Shown: positions 1 through 11,790, counted from the first letter of the stretch. The stretch is DNA of 64,000 nucleotides from Mytilus trossulus (GCF_036588685.1 NC_086374.1:74584457-74648456), one strand, 5' to 3'. Translations and numbers: made by a program. Notes: generated by a model not told the origin, from the letters alone.

Positions 1-120
1 GCTTTGTATAACATTGTTGTTTGATTGTATTGCTTGACCCTTATGGGTGTAATTTTGCAATAAAGATTGATTGGTTATTCCGAATTTGTGCAAAGTTTTT
101 ATTTCCTACACTATAAATTA
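1..120 (+). repeat. possible 3' tail of a LINE-like element or transcript
   Basis: The window opens in T-rich sequence that ends in an AATAAA hexamer (about 59-64) followed by GATTGATTGG. Short ATTG-type tails after a pseudo-poly(A) signal are common at the 3' ends of CR1/L2-like LINEs. The element body lies outside the window, so this is only a guess. Confidence 0.25.
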
Positions 121-1286
121 TATTGCCTTATAATCATATTTATAAACAAATCACACACCTAATTAAATGGTCAGAATGCGAATATTTATTTTCAAACTCT
201 TTTATGTCACTTTTAGTTACCACAAACAAAATAACCAATGTCAATTTGACCTGTTTTGATTTGTTATAATTACTAGATACCATTTTTGGTCGCTATGGAG
301 ATTCTTTATATCATCAAGTTGTGGAAATTTCAATGGCACGGTGTAGAATGGTAACGGAATTACCGGAATTTCTGTGTTTCCGCACTAATCGGGTTCGGCA
401 ACGGACTTATCGCGTTTTCAGATGACAACATTTGGCGTAAGAGGTTATATCTTTCAACTTGTATTAAAGCAGAATTGATATATTCAAATATATTCAAATA
501 AGCTTGATGTCATGGAATTGGGAAATTATTTATTTTGCTTGATATCTAATCATATATTCACGGGAAGATACAATTTATTTTAAATTGTTTCCACCAACGT
601 GGTACCCGAAGTTCGGAACTTGAAAACAAAAATTTTTCATGAAAAGATGTCCAATTGAAGCGTGCTGTACGCATGCTGTTTTCTTTTCCAAGTAAGTTAT
701 TGGTTATTACCCATTTAATGTAGACATTTTCCCTTTCTGAACTGTTTCATGCACTATTAATGATGGTTAATTTGGAAAATTTGTGGCACCGGACTTTTTG
801 TGTTATAGGCACCGGACTTTTAATGAGTTGTGCGCAAATGAATAAAGAGAATCATATTTTATTAGTCAGTCTATGTGTTTATTCCGCCTGGGTTGTTCAA
901 CACTCTTACTTTATACATTAATCACACAACACACAATAATATACTGTATAAATCCACAAACAAATGTGTTGGATTCCATTAGTTTCTCGTCCTAATAGCA
1001 GGAAGGGTTCTAGTCCAAATAATTATGACGTCTAGGAAGGCTTTTCTAAATTTTTGCTTTGGCGCCCTTCTGCGACGATGTAATGGGGACTAATTGTGCA
1101 TCATTTATTAAAGACTTTTTTCTGTCTTGTTATGAGTAACACTTTATGACTAAAATAAGCAAAGAAACATCGAAAAAACATCTGTTACAAAAATTTAATA
1201 ACACTTTTAAATATTTCACTGATATATTAGCTCTCAATAATGACGACTTCAGTATGTACATGTTCACAAAAGAGATTTATCCTGCT
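121..1286. other. intergenic, no gene seen
   Basis: AT-rich sequence without a convincing exon. The only local structure is a direct repeat of GGCACCGGACTTTT around 783-825. The open frame at 1146-1358 runs into the left arm of the neighbouring element and has no coding signature. Confidence 0.5.
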
Positions 1287-1832
1287 AAACTCACTGGGGT
1301 AAAGCTGATGACCGTAACTGCATTCACGGTCATCCCAAGATGTCGGATGAAAAATTAGGTCAGTATTTTTATTGTCTGTTAAGGTGTTTCTACATCATTT
1401 TCTTTACAAAGCATACTTTGAAACGATGTAAATTTATAAAAGATTCACACGGAAGTCACAAATTTCTACCGAGGAACGTGTATAAAACGGGAATTTGGAT
1501 TTGAAAAATTCGCTAGGATGACCGTAAATCGTAATCGAGATGACCGTAACAGGATTAGCTATTCATAACAAGGCTGACCGTAATTGGTTAAAAGATGACC
1601 GTAAATTGTTAAGGATGACCGTAATTTACTTAGTATAAAGAATGGCTAAATTTAAAAGGATTACCGTCAACTGAAAGAAATATCCATATGTGTATGCATT
1701 GTTTTTTGTTGAGTTTGTCGCAATAGGGGCTCGGTTAGTTCTTTTTAACTATTTGGCGTATTTTGAGTTTATATGGAAATGATAGTAAATAGTATAATCG
1801 ATGGTGTGAGTAGTTTTGATTTAAATGGACAC

Positions 1833-1853
1833 TATATATATATATATATATAT
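1833..1853. repeat. (TA)n microsatellite
   Basis: An uninterrupted run of about ten TA dinucleotides inside the long-TIR element. Confidence 0.9.
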
Positions 1854-2044
1854 AGACAATAGACACCTGCAAACAATAGGTGATTTTAACTGTGTAACTG
1901 AGTGGACCGTATCAAATGAAACTCGTATGTCTGTTTATTTTGCTGTCTTCTGCATATTTAAAAAAAATGCAACTCAAAAACCAGGTAAGTTATGTTTTTT
2001 ATAGACTTTATATAACTTTTACATATCTAAAGGTCCTGCCATGC

Positions 2045-2640
2045 GTTAAGGTTTATGTACCCTTCTGTTGCCATTTTTGTACGAATTGTTTAAACATCAA
2101 TTGTATCAAAACTACAGATTTAATGAATAATAGATACAGTCCATTTTAAACATATACTAGGGGAAAACTTGATGCAAAGCATTATTATTTACTGTTGCCT
2201 AGCATTTAATAGAAAAAGAGTACTTTGTGGCAAATAAACCAAGATTTTTATAGAAAATCCACAGCCTTTAATAAAGAGATTTTTGTTATAAAATTTGAAA
2301 CATAGATTACTCACTTGCTTTTCTATGATGTGCTAGTGGGTTTTTTTTACATAAAGTTTTAACCAACCTGTAAATTTCAAAATACCTCGTGCAGAGTAAC
2401 TTAAGTCGAGCGCACCCTAAAAGGTGTACTTGATTTGGTCCATATTTTTATTTGTTCTAACCAATAACTACAGTAATAAACTTGTTTTAAGGAAATCAAT
2501 GCTAGCACTGCATGCAATAAGCCTAAATAATATATCCATCGGTCATCAAATTGCCAAAGATAGAACAAGGATTAAGGCTGTGGATTTTCTATAAAATTTC
2601 CATATGTTTAGCATTGAAGCAACACAAGGCCCTTGAAACG
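2045..2640 (-). repeat. dispersed repeat nested in the long-TIR element; inverted copy at 32245-32830
   Basis: About 600 bp aligns by eye, in reverse complement, with 32245-32830. Shared blocks include TTTTCTATAAAATTTCCATA, AATCAATGCTAGCACTGCATG and the segment around CACCTCGTGC. It contains an internal TAGAAAATCCACAGCC / GGCTGTGGATTTTCTA inverted pair. No coding potential is visible. Its position between the TIR arms suggests a nested insertion or a captured interior. Confidence 0.7.
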
Positions 2641-3275
2641 ATATAATATAAATGGCTGTACATCCATTGCCTTTTTGGCATTTTTAAAAAGCTTTATTTA
2701 TTATATAAAATTAATAGGAATCTCAGAAATAAAAAAATCTTTTGGCCTGTAGTTGGATGCTACATATGAAGAACCATGTATTTGAAGCACGTCTTATTTT
2801 TGTCTACCTTTATGATAATGTTGTCTTATAAATACTTCTTACACCGACACGATTAATTATTTGATACAAAAAAGGTAATACAAATACGGATATTTCTTAG
2901 AAATGACGGTTATACTATAAAAGTTACAGTCATCCTTTATAAATTACGGTCATCCTTTCGAAATTACGGTCATCATTTTACCAATCACGGTCGTCCTTAT
3001 TATATGTTACGGTCATCTTGAAAATATTTTTAAGATGATTTACGGTCATCTTAGCGAATTTTTCAAATCCAATTTCCCGTTCTATACACGTTCCTCGGTA
3101 GAGATTTGTGACTTCCATGTGAATCTTTTATAAATCTACATCGTACCAATGTATACTTTGTAAAGAAAATGATGTAGAAACACCTAAACAGACAACACAA
3201 ATACTGACCTAATTTTTCGTCTGACATCTTGGGATGACCGTGAATGCAGTTACGGTCATCAGCTTTACCCCAGTG

Positions 3276-4189
3276 AAACTGACGTTAAATAAAACGAATA
3301 CTAACAATGAACATGATGAACACTGTCCTTTATATCTTGATATCTCTATCTTTAACGGGTAGCTTAATACCAAATTTTGCAATTAAAGAGACGATTTTTC
3401 ATTTCTTATTGTTAATTATTCATTTTAAGAGGGTGATATTCTTTTCTTCCTGAGGAATAGATAACCTTAGCTGTATTTGGCAAAACTTTTAGGAATTTTT
3501 GGTCCTCAGTGCTCTTCAACTTCGTACTTTATTTGCCCTTTTTAACATTATTTGATTCGAGCGGCACTGATAAGTCTTTTGTAGACGAAAAGCGCGTCTG
3601 ACGTAAATGTAAAATTTTATTCCTGGTATCTATAAGTTTATTCTGTTGTCTCCATCTTATGGTGTTGAAGTTTCTCAACTTGTTCGATTTGCTCGTATAT
3701 GTACAAACTTATTTGATTTTAACGGAAGACACCTGAACTCCGCGGGAAATTTAAAAAGGAAAGTCCCTGATCAAATGGCAAATCAAAAGCTCAAACATAT
3801 CAAACGAATGGATAACAACTATCATATTCCTGATCTTGAATTCCTGTTTATGAATGAATGTTATCATCGGTATAAGGACATCATTTTCATATATAAATTA
3901 GCATGTAGACATTTTACACCAGTTGTTGGCATAATATGGGTTATGTTCTTCTCATATATACTTCTGATGGTATGATACTAAACCCATAACAGGAAGAATT
4001 GTACTTGATTTTCTTATGCTGAAGACATAAAACTCAAACAGTCAAATTGGGGTCTGGAGATGGCATGTCAGTAACTGATAGTAGTCACTTGTTAATGTTT
4101 GTATCATTGTCATTTTATTAAGTTTCTTTTGTTACGTTTTCTGACATCAGACTCGACCATTTATTAAACTGAGTTTTACTGTGCGTATT
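3276..4189. other. intergenic with fragments of dispersed repeats
   Basis: Around 3555-3640 lies a fragment of a dispersed repeat (CACTGATAAGTCTTTTGTAG, then a GCGCGTCTGACG core). Around 3728-3842 is a truncated copy of dispersed family A (the 'GAACTCCGNGG ... ATATTCCTGA' repeat also seen near 9310, 11350 and 50900). The open frame at 3646-3975 covers this repeat and is not taken as a gene. Confidence 0.55.
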
Positions 4190-4565
4190 GCTGGGTGTTT
4201 ATTCTACATTGGCTATAGATATAGGGGAGGGTTTGAGATCTCACAAAACATGTTTAACCCCGCCGAATTTTTGTGCCTGTCCCAAGTCAGCTTTGGCCTT
4301 TGTTAGTCTTGTATTTTTATAAAATTTTAATTCATTTAATATATGTTTTGGAGTTAAGTATTACGTCCATTAGGAACATCCTGACGCCTGCCCCCGGGTC
4401 CGGTTTTTATCTCTTTGACATGTTCCCCATTTCCATTGTTAATTTAAGTTTTTTTTATATTGACATATTGTTGTTAAATTCTGTGTCATATGGTGTCTGG
4501 TGGAGAATTGTCTCATTCATGGCAATCATCCTTTTGTTTTTACATGCATTCATCTTTTTAATTTT
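4190..4565 (-). repeat. dispersed repeat family C, inverted and partial
   Basis: The sequence with GGGAGGGTTTGAGATCTCAC, CCCCGCCGAATTTTTGTGCC and TTCCCCATTTCCATTGTT is the reverse complement of the blocks near 12200-12310 and 17190-17290. It ends in the GTGGAGAATTGTCTCATTCA segment that also occurs near 36760. The open frame at 4273-4569 comes from this repeat. Confidence 0.6.
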
Positions 4566-4856
4566 ATAAGACTGCGGTTAGGCAAACGCGGATCCTTTTT
4601 CAAAGTTCATTTAGGTTTCCTTTTTTTCGTGACATATTAAGACATAACCTGGCTACCCTTGTTTGACATTCTTTACTCGTAAAAATTAATGTTTATAAAA
4701 ACCGCAATCAGGTTTATGAAGATTACAATGATAATCTTAATGTTATTTGAAAACAATTCTAAAGATTCATGTCTTTCACCTTGTTCTAATTCTTAAAAAT
4801 TATTGTTATTGTCTACTTATGTACATATTCTACAGCTGTCTACATTTTGTTGCTGT

Positions 4857-4866
4857 GTATATATAT
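4857..4866 (+). promoter_or_regulatory. candidate TATA box of the His-rich gene
   Basis: A TATATATATG run lies about 55 bp upstream of the ATG at 4918. It would place transcription start near 4890 and leave a very short 5' UTR. No other core promoter element is evident. Confidence 0.4.
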
Positions 4867-4917
4867 GTAACTAGAATCATTTGGAGCTATATCGTGTTCC
4901 TTACTTGATACTTCATC

Positions 4918-7900
4918 ATGAAAGTCACTGTAGCTCTTGGTATTTTTGTTGCTGTTTTTGCTTCCATTGGTAAGTTTTGTTTTAATTATCAATTTGAATG
5001 TAGTTGTAGTTGTATATTTCAGTTTATGTATATTCCAATTTGCTGAATGCATAAACAGCTTTTATCATATTTTTTTTAATATGATTTCGCTTTTGATTTA
5101 AACTGGGTACACTTTGTTTACAAAGTTCTGATTTAATTGAAATCATATTGATATAGTAAATAGTATTCAGATTAATATGCATTTCATTAATAGGCAACGA
5201 CAACACTCATGAGGCACTCGATATCAAGTGTTATTTCCAAGGCAACTAAATCTACACGTTTGACTGCACTTGCTATCCTTGACAATGTTTAAACAATGCA
5301 TCAAAAATTAAATAGAAAAGCTGAAAATGTAATTATATGATCCTATTGAGATGTAATAAGGTTGACCTAAGCATTTTTTGAATAAAGTACGGATTCCAAA
5401 GCGTTTCATTTGTTGTGCGCACGTAAAATTCTTAGATAAAATAAGAATTCATACAGGCATTCAAATAAAGTAACAATTCATACAGGCATTCAAATAAAGT
5501 AACAATTCATACAGGCATTCACATAAAGTAACAATTTATACAGGAATTCAAATAAAGTAACAATTCATACAGGCATTCAAATAAAGTAACAATTCATTCA
5601 GGCATTAAATTAAAGTAACAATTCATACAGGCATTCAAATAAATAACAATTCATACAGGAATTCAAATAAAGTAACAATTCATACAGGCATTCAAATAAA
5701 GTAACAATTCATTCAGGCATTAAATTAAAGTAACAATCCATACAGGCATTCAAATAAATAACAATTCATACAGGAATTCAAATAAAGTAACAATTCATAC
5801 AGGCATTCAAATAAAGTAACAATCCATACAGGCATTCAAATAAATAACAATTCATACAGGCATTCAAATAAAGTAACACTCCATACAGGCATTCAAATAA
5901 AGTAACACTCCATACAGGCATTCAAATAAAGTAACACTCCATACAGGCATTCAAATAAAGTAACAATTCATACAGGAATTCAAATAAAGTAACAATCCAT
6001 ACAGGCATTCAAATAAAGTAACAATTCATACAGGCATTCAAATGAGGTAACAATTCATAGAGGCATTCAAATAAAGTAACAATTCATTCAGGCATTCAAA
6101 TCAAGTAACAATTTATACAGGCATTCAAATGAGGTAAAAATTCATAGAGGCATTCAAATAAAGTAACAATTCATTCAGGCATTCAAATAAAGTAACAATT
6201 CATTCAGGCATTCAAATAAAGTAACAATTCATACATGCATTCAAATAAAGTAACAATTCATTCAGACATTCAAATAAAGTAACAATTCATAGAGGCATTC
6301 AAATAAAGTAACAATTCATTCAGGCATTCAAATAAAGTAACAATTCATAGAGGCATTCAAATAAAGTAACAATTCATACAGGCATTCAAATAAAGTAACA
6401 ATTCATAGAGGCATTCAAATAAAGTAACAATTCATAGAGGCATTCAAATAAAGTAACAATTCATAGAGGCATTCAAATAAAGTAACAATCCATACAGGTA
6501 TTCAAATAAAGTAACAATCCATACAGGCATTCAAATGAGGTAACAATTCATAGAGGCATTCAAATAAAGTAACAATTCATACAGGCATTCAACTAAAGTA
6601 ACAATTCATTGAGGCATTCAAATAAAGTTACAATCCATACTGGCATTTAAATAAAGTAACAATCCATACAGGCATTCAAATCAACTAACTTTTCTTTTCA
6701 AAAACAAAAAAAATAAAATATTAACATTCATGCAGTACATTCCTGGAAATGTTCTACTTTTTCACAATATCCGAAATACAACAAATATAGTCTTTCTTCT
6801 TTTCCTCCTTGATATATCTCGGTGCTACCAACATTCAGTGAACCAAGTTCTGGATCATCTTGTCGATAAATGAATTGCTAATGAAACCAAATCAGAAACC
6901 TAAGACCTGCAGTTGAAATCCACATCAATTTCTGTTTAATAGTATATACGCCTTTAATTAAGAGAAAGATATAACTGCTGCCGAACTTCTTGATGTTAAA
7001 ACATGTAGGGAAATAATATAAGACCTTAGGAGATACAAACACCAGAACTCACTTTACATCAGGGTGTTTCTCTTTAATACGACTCTGGGGTTTTATTCTT
7101 TCCGTTTTTTGTTTAAAATTGATTATCGACCTAATGGTAGCATGGCTTTTTATTAATACACACAAATAAATATATAGAGCGAAAAATCTTTTCTCGCTGC
7201 ATTAAAGACCTATCTGTTCTATGGTCGGAATGTTGTCTCTTTGTCACATTGCCAAATTTCCATTCTCAATTTTATTTATAAAGCATCGCAAAATATAATC
7301 TGCGTTGAAATTCTAGTTGAAGGTGTTTGTTCGAACAAAGAGTACGTAAATAAATGTTCATTTGTATATGAATCTACAGTTTTTCTTTTGCATTTGCATT
7401 AACAGATTGTTATTTCTTTCTTTTATTTCAGAAGCATATGGTGCGTATAATGACTATGATGGTGACAGTTATGGTGGCAAAGGTCATGTCGTAAGTTTTC
7501 TTAAATTTTTAATATAATATAATACCGTTAATAGTATCAGTTCACGTGTTTCATGCTGTTTGGAAAATATTGTCTGTTCGAACAACACACACCAGCAAAA
7601 ATGAATGCTTCCGTTTATTATGTACGGTAGAACATATTTTTTTTTTTTATATATGTCTTTAATCTGTTTCAAACATTTTTATTCAGTTTTTCTTACGAAA
7701 GGAGATGAAATTACAACATCATTGCATGGTCATGTTTCAAGTTCAAACTTTCTATATGTATTAATGAAAAATTGTATATTGAGCTGTTTATATTCAAATC
7801 ATTTAAACATTTAATTTCTTAGTTGTTCGAAATTAACCTTTTTTTACGTTTAAGTCCCTTTGTTTATTGTGCTTTAAAACGTTTTATAGCTTTGTGCTTT

Positions 7901-8335
7901 TACAAATATTTGTCTCGAGTATACATAACCTAAGAAGGATATTTCAGAAAACACGCAGAAATAACAGTGTATGGGTTTACCGACTTCTTTAGCACATTCT
8001 CTGCAAAAATTACAGATAAGGAATTACCGTTTAATCCTTTTCCATTAAATTGCTTTCCTTTCATGAACTTAATCAACATTTTACAGTTGACCAGTATTGT
8101 TCATGGTGTACACCACGGAGTTGTCGGAGGTCACCACGGAGTTCTTGGCGGACACCACGTTATTGGCGTTCCTAGCGTTTATGCTGGACCATCAGTTGTT
8201 GTTCATCACCATCATCATCACAGTGGCGCCTCCTATTACGGTGGGCATCACCATCGTCATCATAGACGTCACAGGAAACATAAAGGGTCTGGAAGTTCAT
8301 CCAATAAAGGATACGGGCATGGAAAATCAAGTTAA
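4918..8335 (+). CDS. secreted histidine/glycine-rich protein, three exons, 119 aa
   Basis: Exons are 4918-4969, 7432-7490 and 8087-8335, giving 360 nt (119 codons plus TAA). All introns are GT..AG and the phases agree (1, then 0). Exon 1 encodes MKVTVALGIFVAVFASI, a typical signal peptide, and cleavage probably falls in the ASIEA region at the start of exon 2. Exon 2 is Gly/Tyr/Asp-rich (EAYGAYNDYDGDSYGGKGHV). Exon 3 carries repeats built on HHGV-GG, a run of six consecutive histidines, then a basic HHHRHHRRHRKHK stretch and a Gly/Ser/Lys tail ending GHGKSS. The protein has no cysteine. Such composition suggests an extracellular metal-binding, shell, byssus or mucus matrix protein or a cationic host-defence peptide, but I recognise no named family. 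AATAAA follows at 8357. A 29-bp minisatellite expands intron 1. A diverged copy of exons 2-3 lies at 14313-15742. Confidence 0.85.
5440..6690. repeat. 29-bp minisatellite, about 43 units, inside intron 1
   Basis: The unit is approximately CAGGCATTCAAATAAAGTAA plus CAATTCATA. Variants (CATTCAGG, CACTCCATACAGG, CATAGAGG, AATGAGGTAAC) recur in blocks. One four-unit block near 5587-5700 repeats near 5702-5820, giving a higher-order period of about 116 bp. The equivalent place in the second locus copy (about 13606-13625) has a single unit-like sequence, so the array expanded after the duplication. Confidence 0.95.
7150..7295 (+). repeat. fragment of dispersed family C in intron 1
   Basis: TTCTCGCTGCATTAAAGACC followed by TGTTGTCTCTTTGTCACATT and a CCATTCTCAATTTTA end is the terminal part of family C. 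A similar end is at 19738-19785. Confidence 0.55.
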
Positions 8336-8356
8336 ATATGTTCATATATTGAGTAA

Positions 8357-8362
8357 AATAAA
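8357..8362 (+). terminator. poly(A) signal AATAAA of the His-rich gene
   Basis: AATAAA lies 22 bp past the TAA stop. The same hexamer is kept downstream of the duplicate last exon at 15778-15783. Confidence 0.7.
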
Positions 8363-8754
8363 CCACTTTAAATTATTACGTTGTTTCATTGTTTATTATT
8401 ATTGATAGTCGGTGCACTGATTTATTATAGGATACCACTTTTCGTGGATTTCATTGATAAAGGTAATTCACGAAATGAAATATTCAACTAGGTATACATT
8501 TTCTCTATGTCTGTAGAGTCTTTTTGATACAACCACAAAAACATAGTTTTCCTCAATCCGCGAAAATTGGTTTCCAATTGAATGCATAAATTAATCCGGT
8601 TCACTGTTAGCCATAATGTTGAATTAAATATAAAAAAACGCAGGGTTAAAGGATCTCAATTATCATCATCTATTTCTATGGTAGGATTCATTTGACGTAA
8701 CATATATATTCACATACAGAGGATATGAATAACAAGTGAAATTGTGAGCTACTG

Positions 8755-9185
8755 CGCATGCTCACTGATAATAAATCCCCGCCCCATTTCGGTACACAGG
8801 ACGTTGTTGAGAATCTGAAAACGTACCACACGGTGTATCTGATCATCCCTGATACCAATTTTCAGAATCCATTTTATTTTAGTTCTTGAATAAATGTGAC
8901 GAAAATGTGCAGATCGGCTGTCATGTGTAAAAGGATGAAAGTGTTCGTTAAAAAAGAAGTTGTTGAGTGATGAATCTGAAAACGCGTAACACGGTATAGC
9001 GGACTTTATAAACCCTGAAATCAAATTTCAGAAATCCTGATGATGTTCCTGAGAAAGATACGACGACAAAATATTTATTTGACGGACTGACTGACGAACG
9101 GATGGACGGACAGACGGATTGATGAATGGACAGACAGATGAAAAACAGTATACCTCCACTTTTTGAAAGGATGGGTATATAAATA
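8755..9185 (+). repeat. dispersed repeat with GGACGGACAGAC core
   Basis: This segment interrupts the similarity between the two duplicated blocks exactly after GTGAGCTACTG and ends at GGGTATATAAAT, where similarity resumes. It contains a GAACGGATGGACGGACAGAC tract followed by AACAGTATACCTCC and a poly-T/GGGTAT end, a layout common to molluscan interspersed repeats. No ORF is credible. Confidence 0.6.
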
Positions 9186-9304
9186 GATATGAGATTAAAT
9201 AAGACAGCAACCTAACAACACATATAATAACAGATATCATAAGGATCAAAATGCAGTCGCCAATAATAAATAAAGAGCCCTAAAATCTTCCCATGTTTGC
9301 GTTG

Positions 9305-9720
9305 TGAAAAGTAAATTCACAAAAAAATACTGAACTCCGAGAAAAACTCAAAACGGAAAGCCCCTAATCAAATGGCAAACTCAAATGACAAAACACATCA
9401 AACGAATGGACAACAACTGTCATATTCCTGACTTTGTACAGGCATTTTCAAATGTAGAAAATAGTATATTGAAACTTCTCACTTGTATGACAGTCGCATC
9501 AAATTCCATTATATTTACAACGATGTGTGAACAAAACAGACATAAAAGGTAAAATAGTCATAATATGGTTAAAGCAGTCATAATGGTGTCACAATCTCAA
9601 AACAAGCAAATATTTAAATAAAAGCACAAAAAGCATCTATCAAATTTAAAAACACATGCATTGCTTTGCGTGTATGACGTCAGAAAATATAAACATCACA
9701 TAGGAAGAAATATGAAATAG
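9305..9720 (+). repeat. dispersed family A, near full-length copy
   Basis: Starts around ACTGAACTCCGAGAAAAACT and runs through TCATATTCCTGACTTTGTAC, CACTTGTATGACAGTCGCAT and a GTATGACGTCAGAAAATATA end. Other copies are at 11340-11790, 22890-23190, 43470-43720 and 50885-51190. Reversed copies are at 16172-16626, 18600-18810, 24790-24920 and 63340-63540. Confidence 0.75.
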
Positions 9721-9804
9721 TTTTGTCGTTCAAAGTATTTAAAAAAAAGTATAGTTTTACATTTGGAATGATGGTATTCAGGGCTAAAAAAAAATCTAAA
9801 GTTA

Positions 9805-10490
9805 TGTAAGAACCACAGGCACTTGTCTCAATTTTTTTCCCCCTATATACCTTAATATAACACAAGGTACCTAACTAATTTTTTTGAAAAACGACACCCA
9901 GTCCCGAAAACCCGTTATTTTTTTATTTCTCGGTTGTCAAACCTACTTAAACTTAATATGCCGTAAACTTAAATTGATTTATCTACACAATGGTATATGA
10001 AACGACTATCATTGTTGTCGGGATCATTAGTATCAGGCCTCAGAAGTCGGTCAACGGAATGTTTTTTTGCATTCGTCTCAAGCTTTGGCAACACCCAGTC
10101 CGCATGTAATTTTATACTTGTTTTTCATTGGTCAATCGTCTGACTAAAAATAAATTTGGGAAATTTTGGTCAATTTATAACTCTACATTAGTGTCGTTGT
10201 GTACACGTGTGTTTCATAACAAACTTATTAGGGTTTGTTTCGCATAATCTGTAAAGAATTTACAATAAAGATAATAATTCATATTCAGAGGGAAGCTGAC
10301 AGTTTTTATTTTAATATTTTTTATAATAATTCCATTACTGCGGGCTGGGTGTTGCCAAAGCTTGAAACGAATGCAAAAAACATCCCGTTGACCGACTTCT
10401 GAGGCCTGCTACTAAAGATTCCGACAGCAATGATAGTCGTGTCATATTTATTTTTGAGACAAGTGCCTGTGGTTAGAACTAATTCCAGAA
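9805..10490. repeat. inverted repeat element with AACCACAGGCACTTGTCTCA arms
   Basis: The left arm (9805-10105) and right arm (10490-10340) are reverse complements through AACCACAGGCACTTGTCTCA, GGCCTCAGAAGTCGGTCAAC and AAGCTTTGGCAACACCCAG. The left arm holds about 130 bp missing from the right. The loop is about 235 bp. The minus-strand frame 10321-10578 lies in the right arm and is not taken as a gene. The outer flanks share TTTTGTCGTTCAAA, suggesting the unit sits inside a family A copy. Confidence 0.7.
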
Positions 10491-10578
10491 ACAGACTGAG
10501 ATTTAAAATTAACCAGAATCCACTTATTATTATTACCACTACGAGAGTAAAATAATTTTGTCGTTCAAACTTTTTCAA

Positions 10579-11339
10579 ATTTATAAAAGAATAATAACAT
10601 TATGACATATAGTAGACAACACCATAATGAAGGGATCTTTAAAAGTTCAGAGTCACGTCATATGAACCAATTAAAACACTTAAAGTCGCACATACAAAAC
10701 CTACCATCAAAAATGAAAGAATATACAAACACATTGACAAGATGTACAAAAATGTATAAGTACCGAGCAACGTCAAATGAATATCAGAGAAAACAGACCA
10801 AACGGTAAAAGTATTAGTAATAATAGAACAAAGACAAATAAAAGAACATTATAACACATTGTAAAGATGATAAACGACGTTAGTACGCATAATCTATACA
10901 CCAAGACCATAGTGTATTATTTGTGAAGTCGATACGGAATATTTATCAACAAGGTCTTGGTACCTTCCGATTAACTTTTTTTTTAAAAGGACTAGACGTG
11001 CTTTGGCATACCCCTGGTTCATCAACTTTCTGCTCAGACACTGTTTACTTTTTACAAAGTCTGAGTAGGAAATGAAAGCTCTTGAATATCGAATAATTTG
11101 GGAAATGTATATCCCATATGCAGGTGAAGTTGGTAAATTGCTACTAAGGTGGGGGATAGGGGATTGATAATTTTAAAATTAAAATCTTCTAGTTTGTCAT
11201 AAATTCTGGTTCTGAGATGGCTGTGTATGTCCAATGAAATAGTTTAACAGATGAAATACACAAAATGTACCAAATAATCTTTTAAAAAAAAAACACGTCA
11301 AGATTCCTAAAAGAAACACCACTAAGACCTTAGTAAAAA
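10579..11339. other. no gene seen
   Basis: AT-rich sequence without splice-bounded open frames. The part from about 11225 to 11340 aligns with 16757-16860 of the second duplicated block. Confidence 0.45.
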
Positions 11340-11790
11340 GTAAAATCACAAAAAATACTGAACTCAGAGGAAAATCAATACGGAAAGTCCATAATCACAT
11401 GGCAAAATCGAATAAAAAAACGCATCAAAAACGAATAGACAAGAACTGTCATATTCCTGACTTGGTACAGGCATTTTCAAATGTAGAAAATGGTGGATTA
11501 TAGCGCTAACCCTCTCTCTTTAATAACAGTCTCATCAAAATTCATATTATATTTACATGATGCGTTAAATATACAGTCACAATTAATAAAATAGTCAAAA
11601 TATGGGTACATCAGTCATCATCGCATAACAATTTTAAAAGGGACAATTTAACAGAACACAAAAACATCTATCTACGAACACATGGATTGACTTGAGTGTC
11701 TGATGTCATAAAATTTGTAAAAATTACGTCACATAAATTTGTTGTGCATACAAACAGTTTTAAAATTTACATAGGCAATGTAAGCATACA
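11340..11790 (+). repeat. dispersed family A copy
   Basis: Same order of blocks as the 9305-9720 copy (ACTGAACTCAGAGGAAAATC, then TGTCATATTCCTGACTTGGT, then a region ending in TTACATAGGCAATGTAAGC). It splits the segment that is continuous at 16757-16900, so it inserted after the duplication or was lost from the other copy. Confidence 0.7.

Larger units (their letters stand above)
1292..3275. mobile_element. 1,984-bp long-TIR non-autonomous DNA element with iterated GATGACCGTAA motifs
   Basis: The two ends are long near-perfect inverted repeats beginning CACTGGGGTAAAGC. The arms match for over 300 bp (about 1292-1640 against 3275-2925). They carry repeated GATGACCGTAA motifs in both orientations, about seven per arm. 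A 5-bp direct repeat AAACT flanks the element at 1287-1291 and 3276-3280, as expected of a target-site duplication. No transposase frame is visible, so the element is non-autonomous. Its interior contains another dispersed repeat (2045-2640). The CAC start with a 5-bp duplication is formally compatible with Transib-type ends, but the long arms are unlike that family and I would not assign a superfamily. Confidence 0.85.

Noticed and set aside
1146-1358. 70-codon frame as a gene
   Set aside because: Crosses the boundary of the long-TIR element at 1292 and ends within its arm.
1292-3275. RAG-like/ProtoRAG transposon
   Set aside because: Only the initial CAC and 5-bp duplication fit; no RAG-like coding sequence, and arms are hundreds of bp long.
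5440-6690. Regular 29-bp repeats resembling a CRISPR array
   Set aside because: Units are head-to-tail with no unique spacers, there are no cas genes, and the context is a eukaryotic intron.
7967-8086. Upstream extension of the exon 3 frame as the protein start
   Set aside because: A TTTACAG acceptor at 8086 in the same phase as exon 2 explains the frame; the extension lacks a signal peptide and its counterpart in the duplicate is also intronic.
8199-8222. Hexahistidine run as a vector or tag contaminant
   Set aside because: It lies in a spliced exon with a diverged genomic duplicate (HHQHPH) and no vector sequence around it.
8097-8405. 102-codon frame overlapping exon 3
   Set aside because: Shifted frame of the His-rich exon; the used frame is fixed by splice phase and by conservation with the duplicate.
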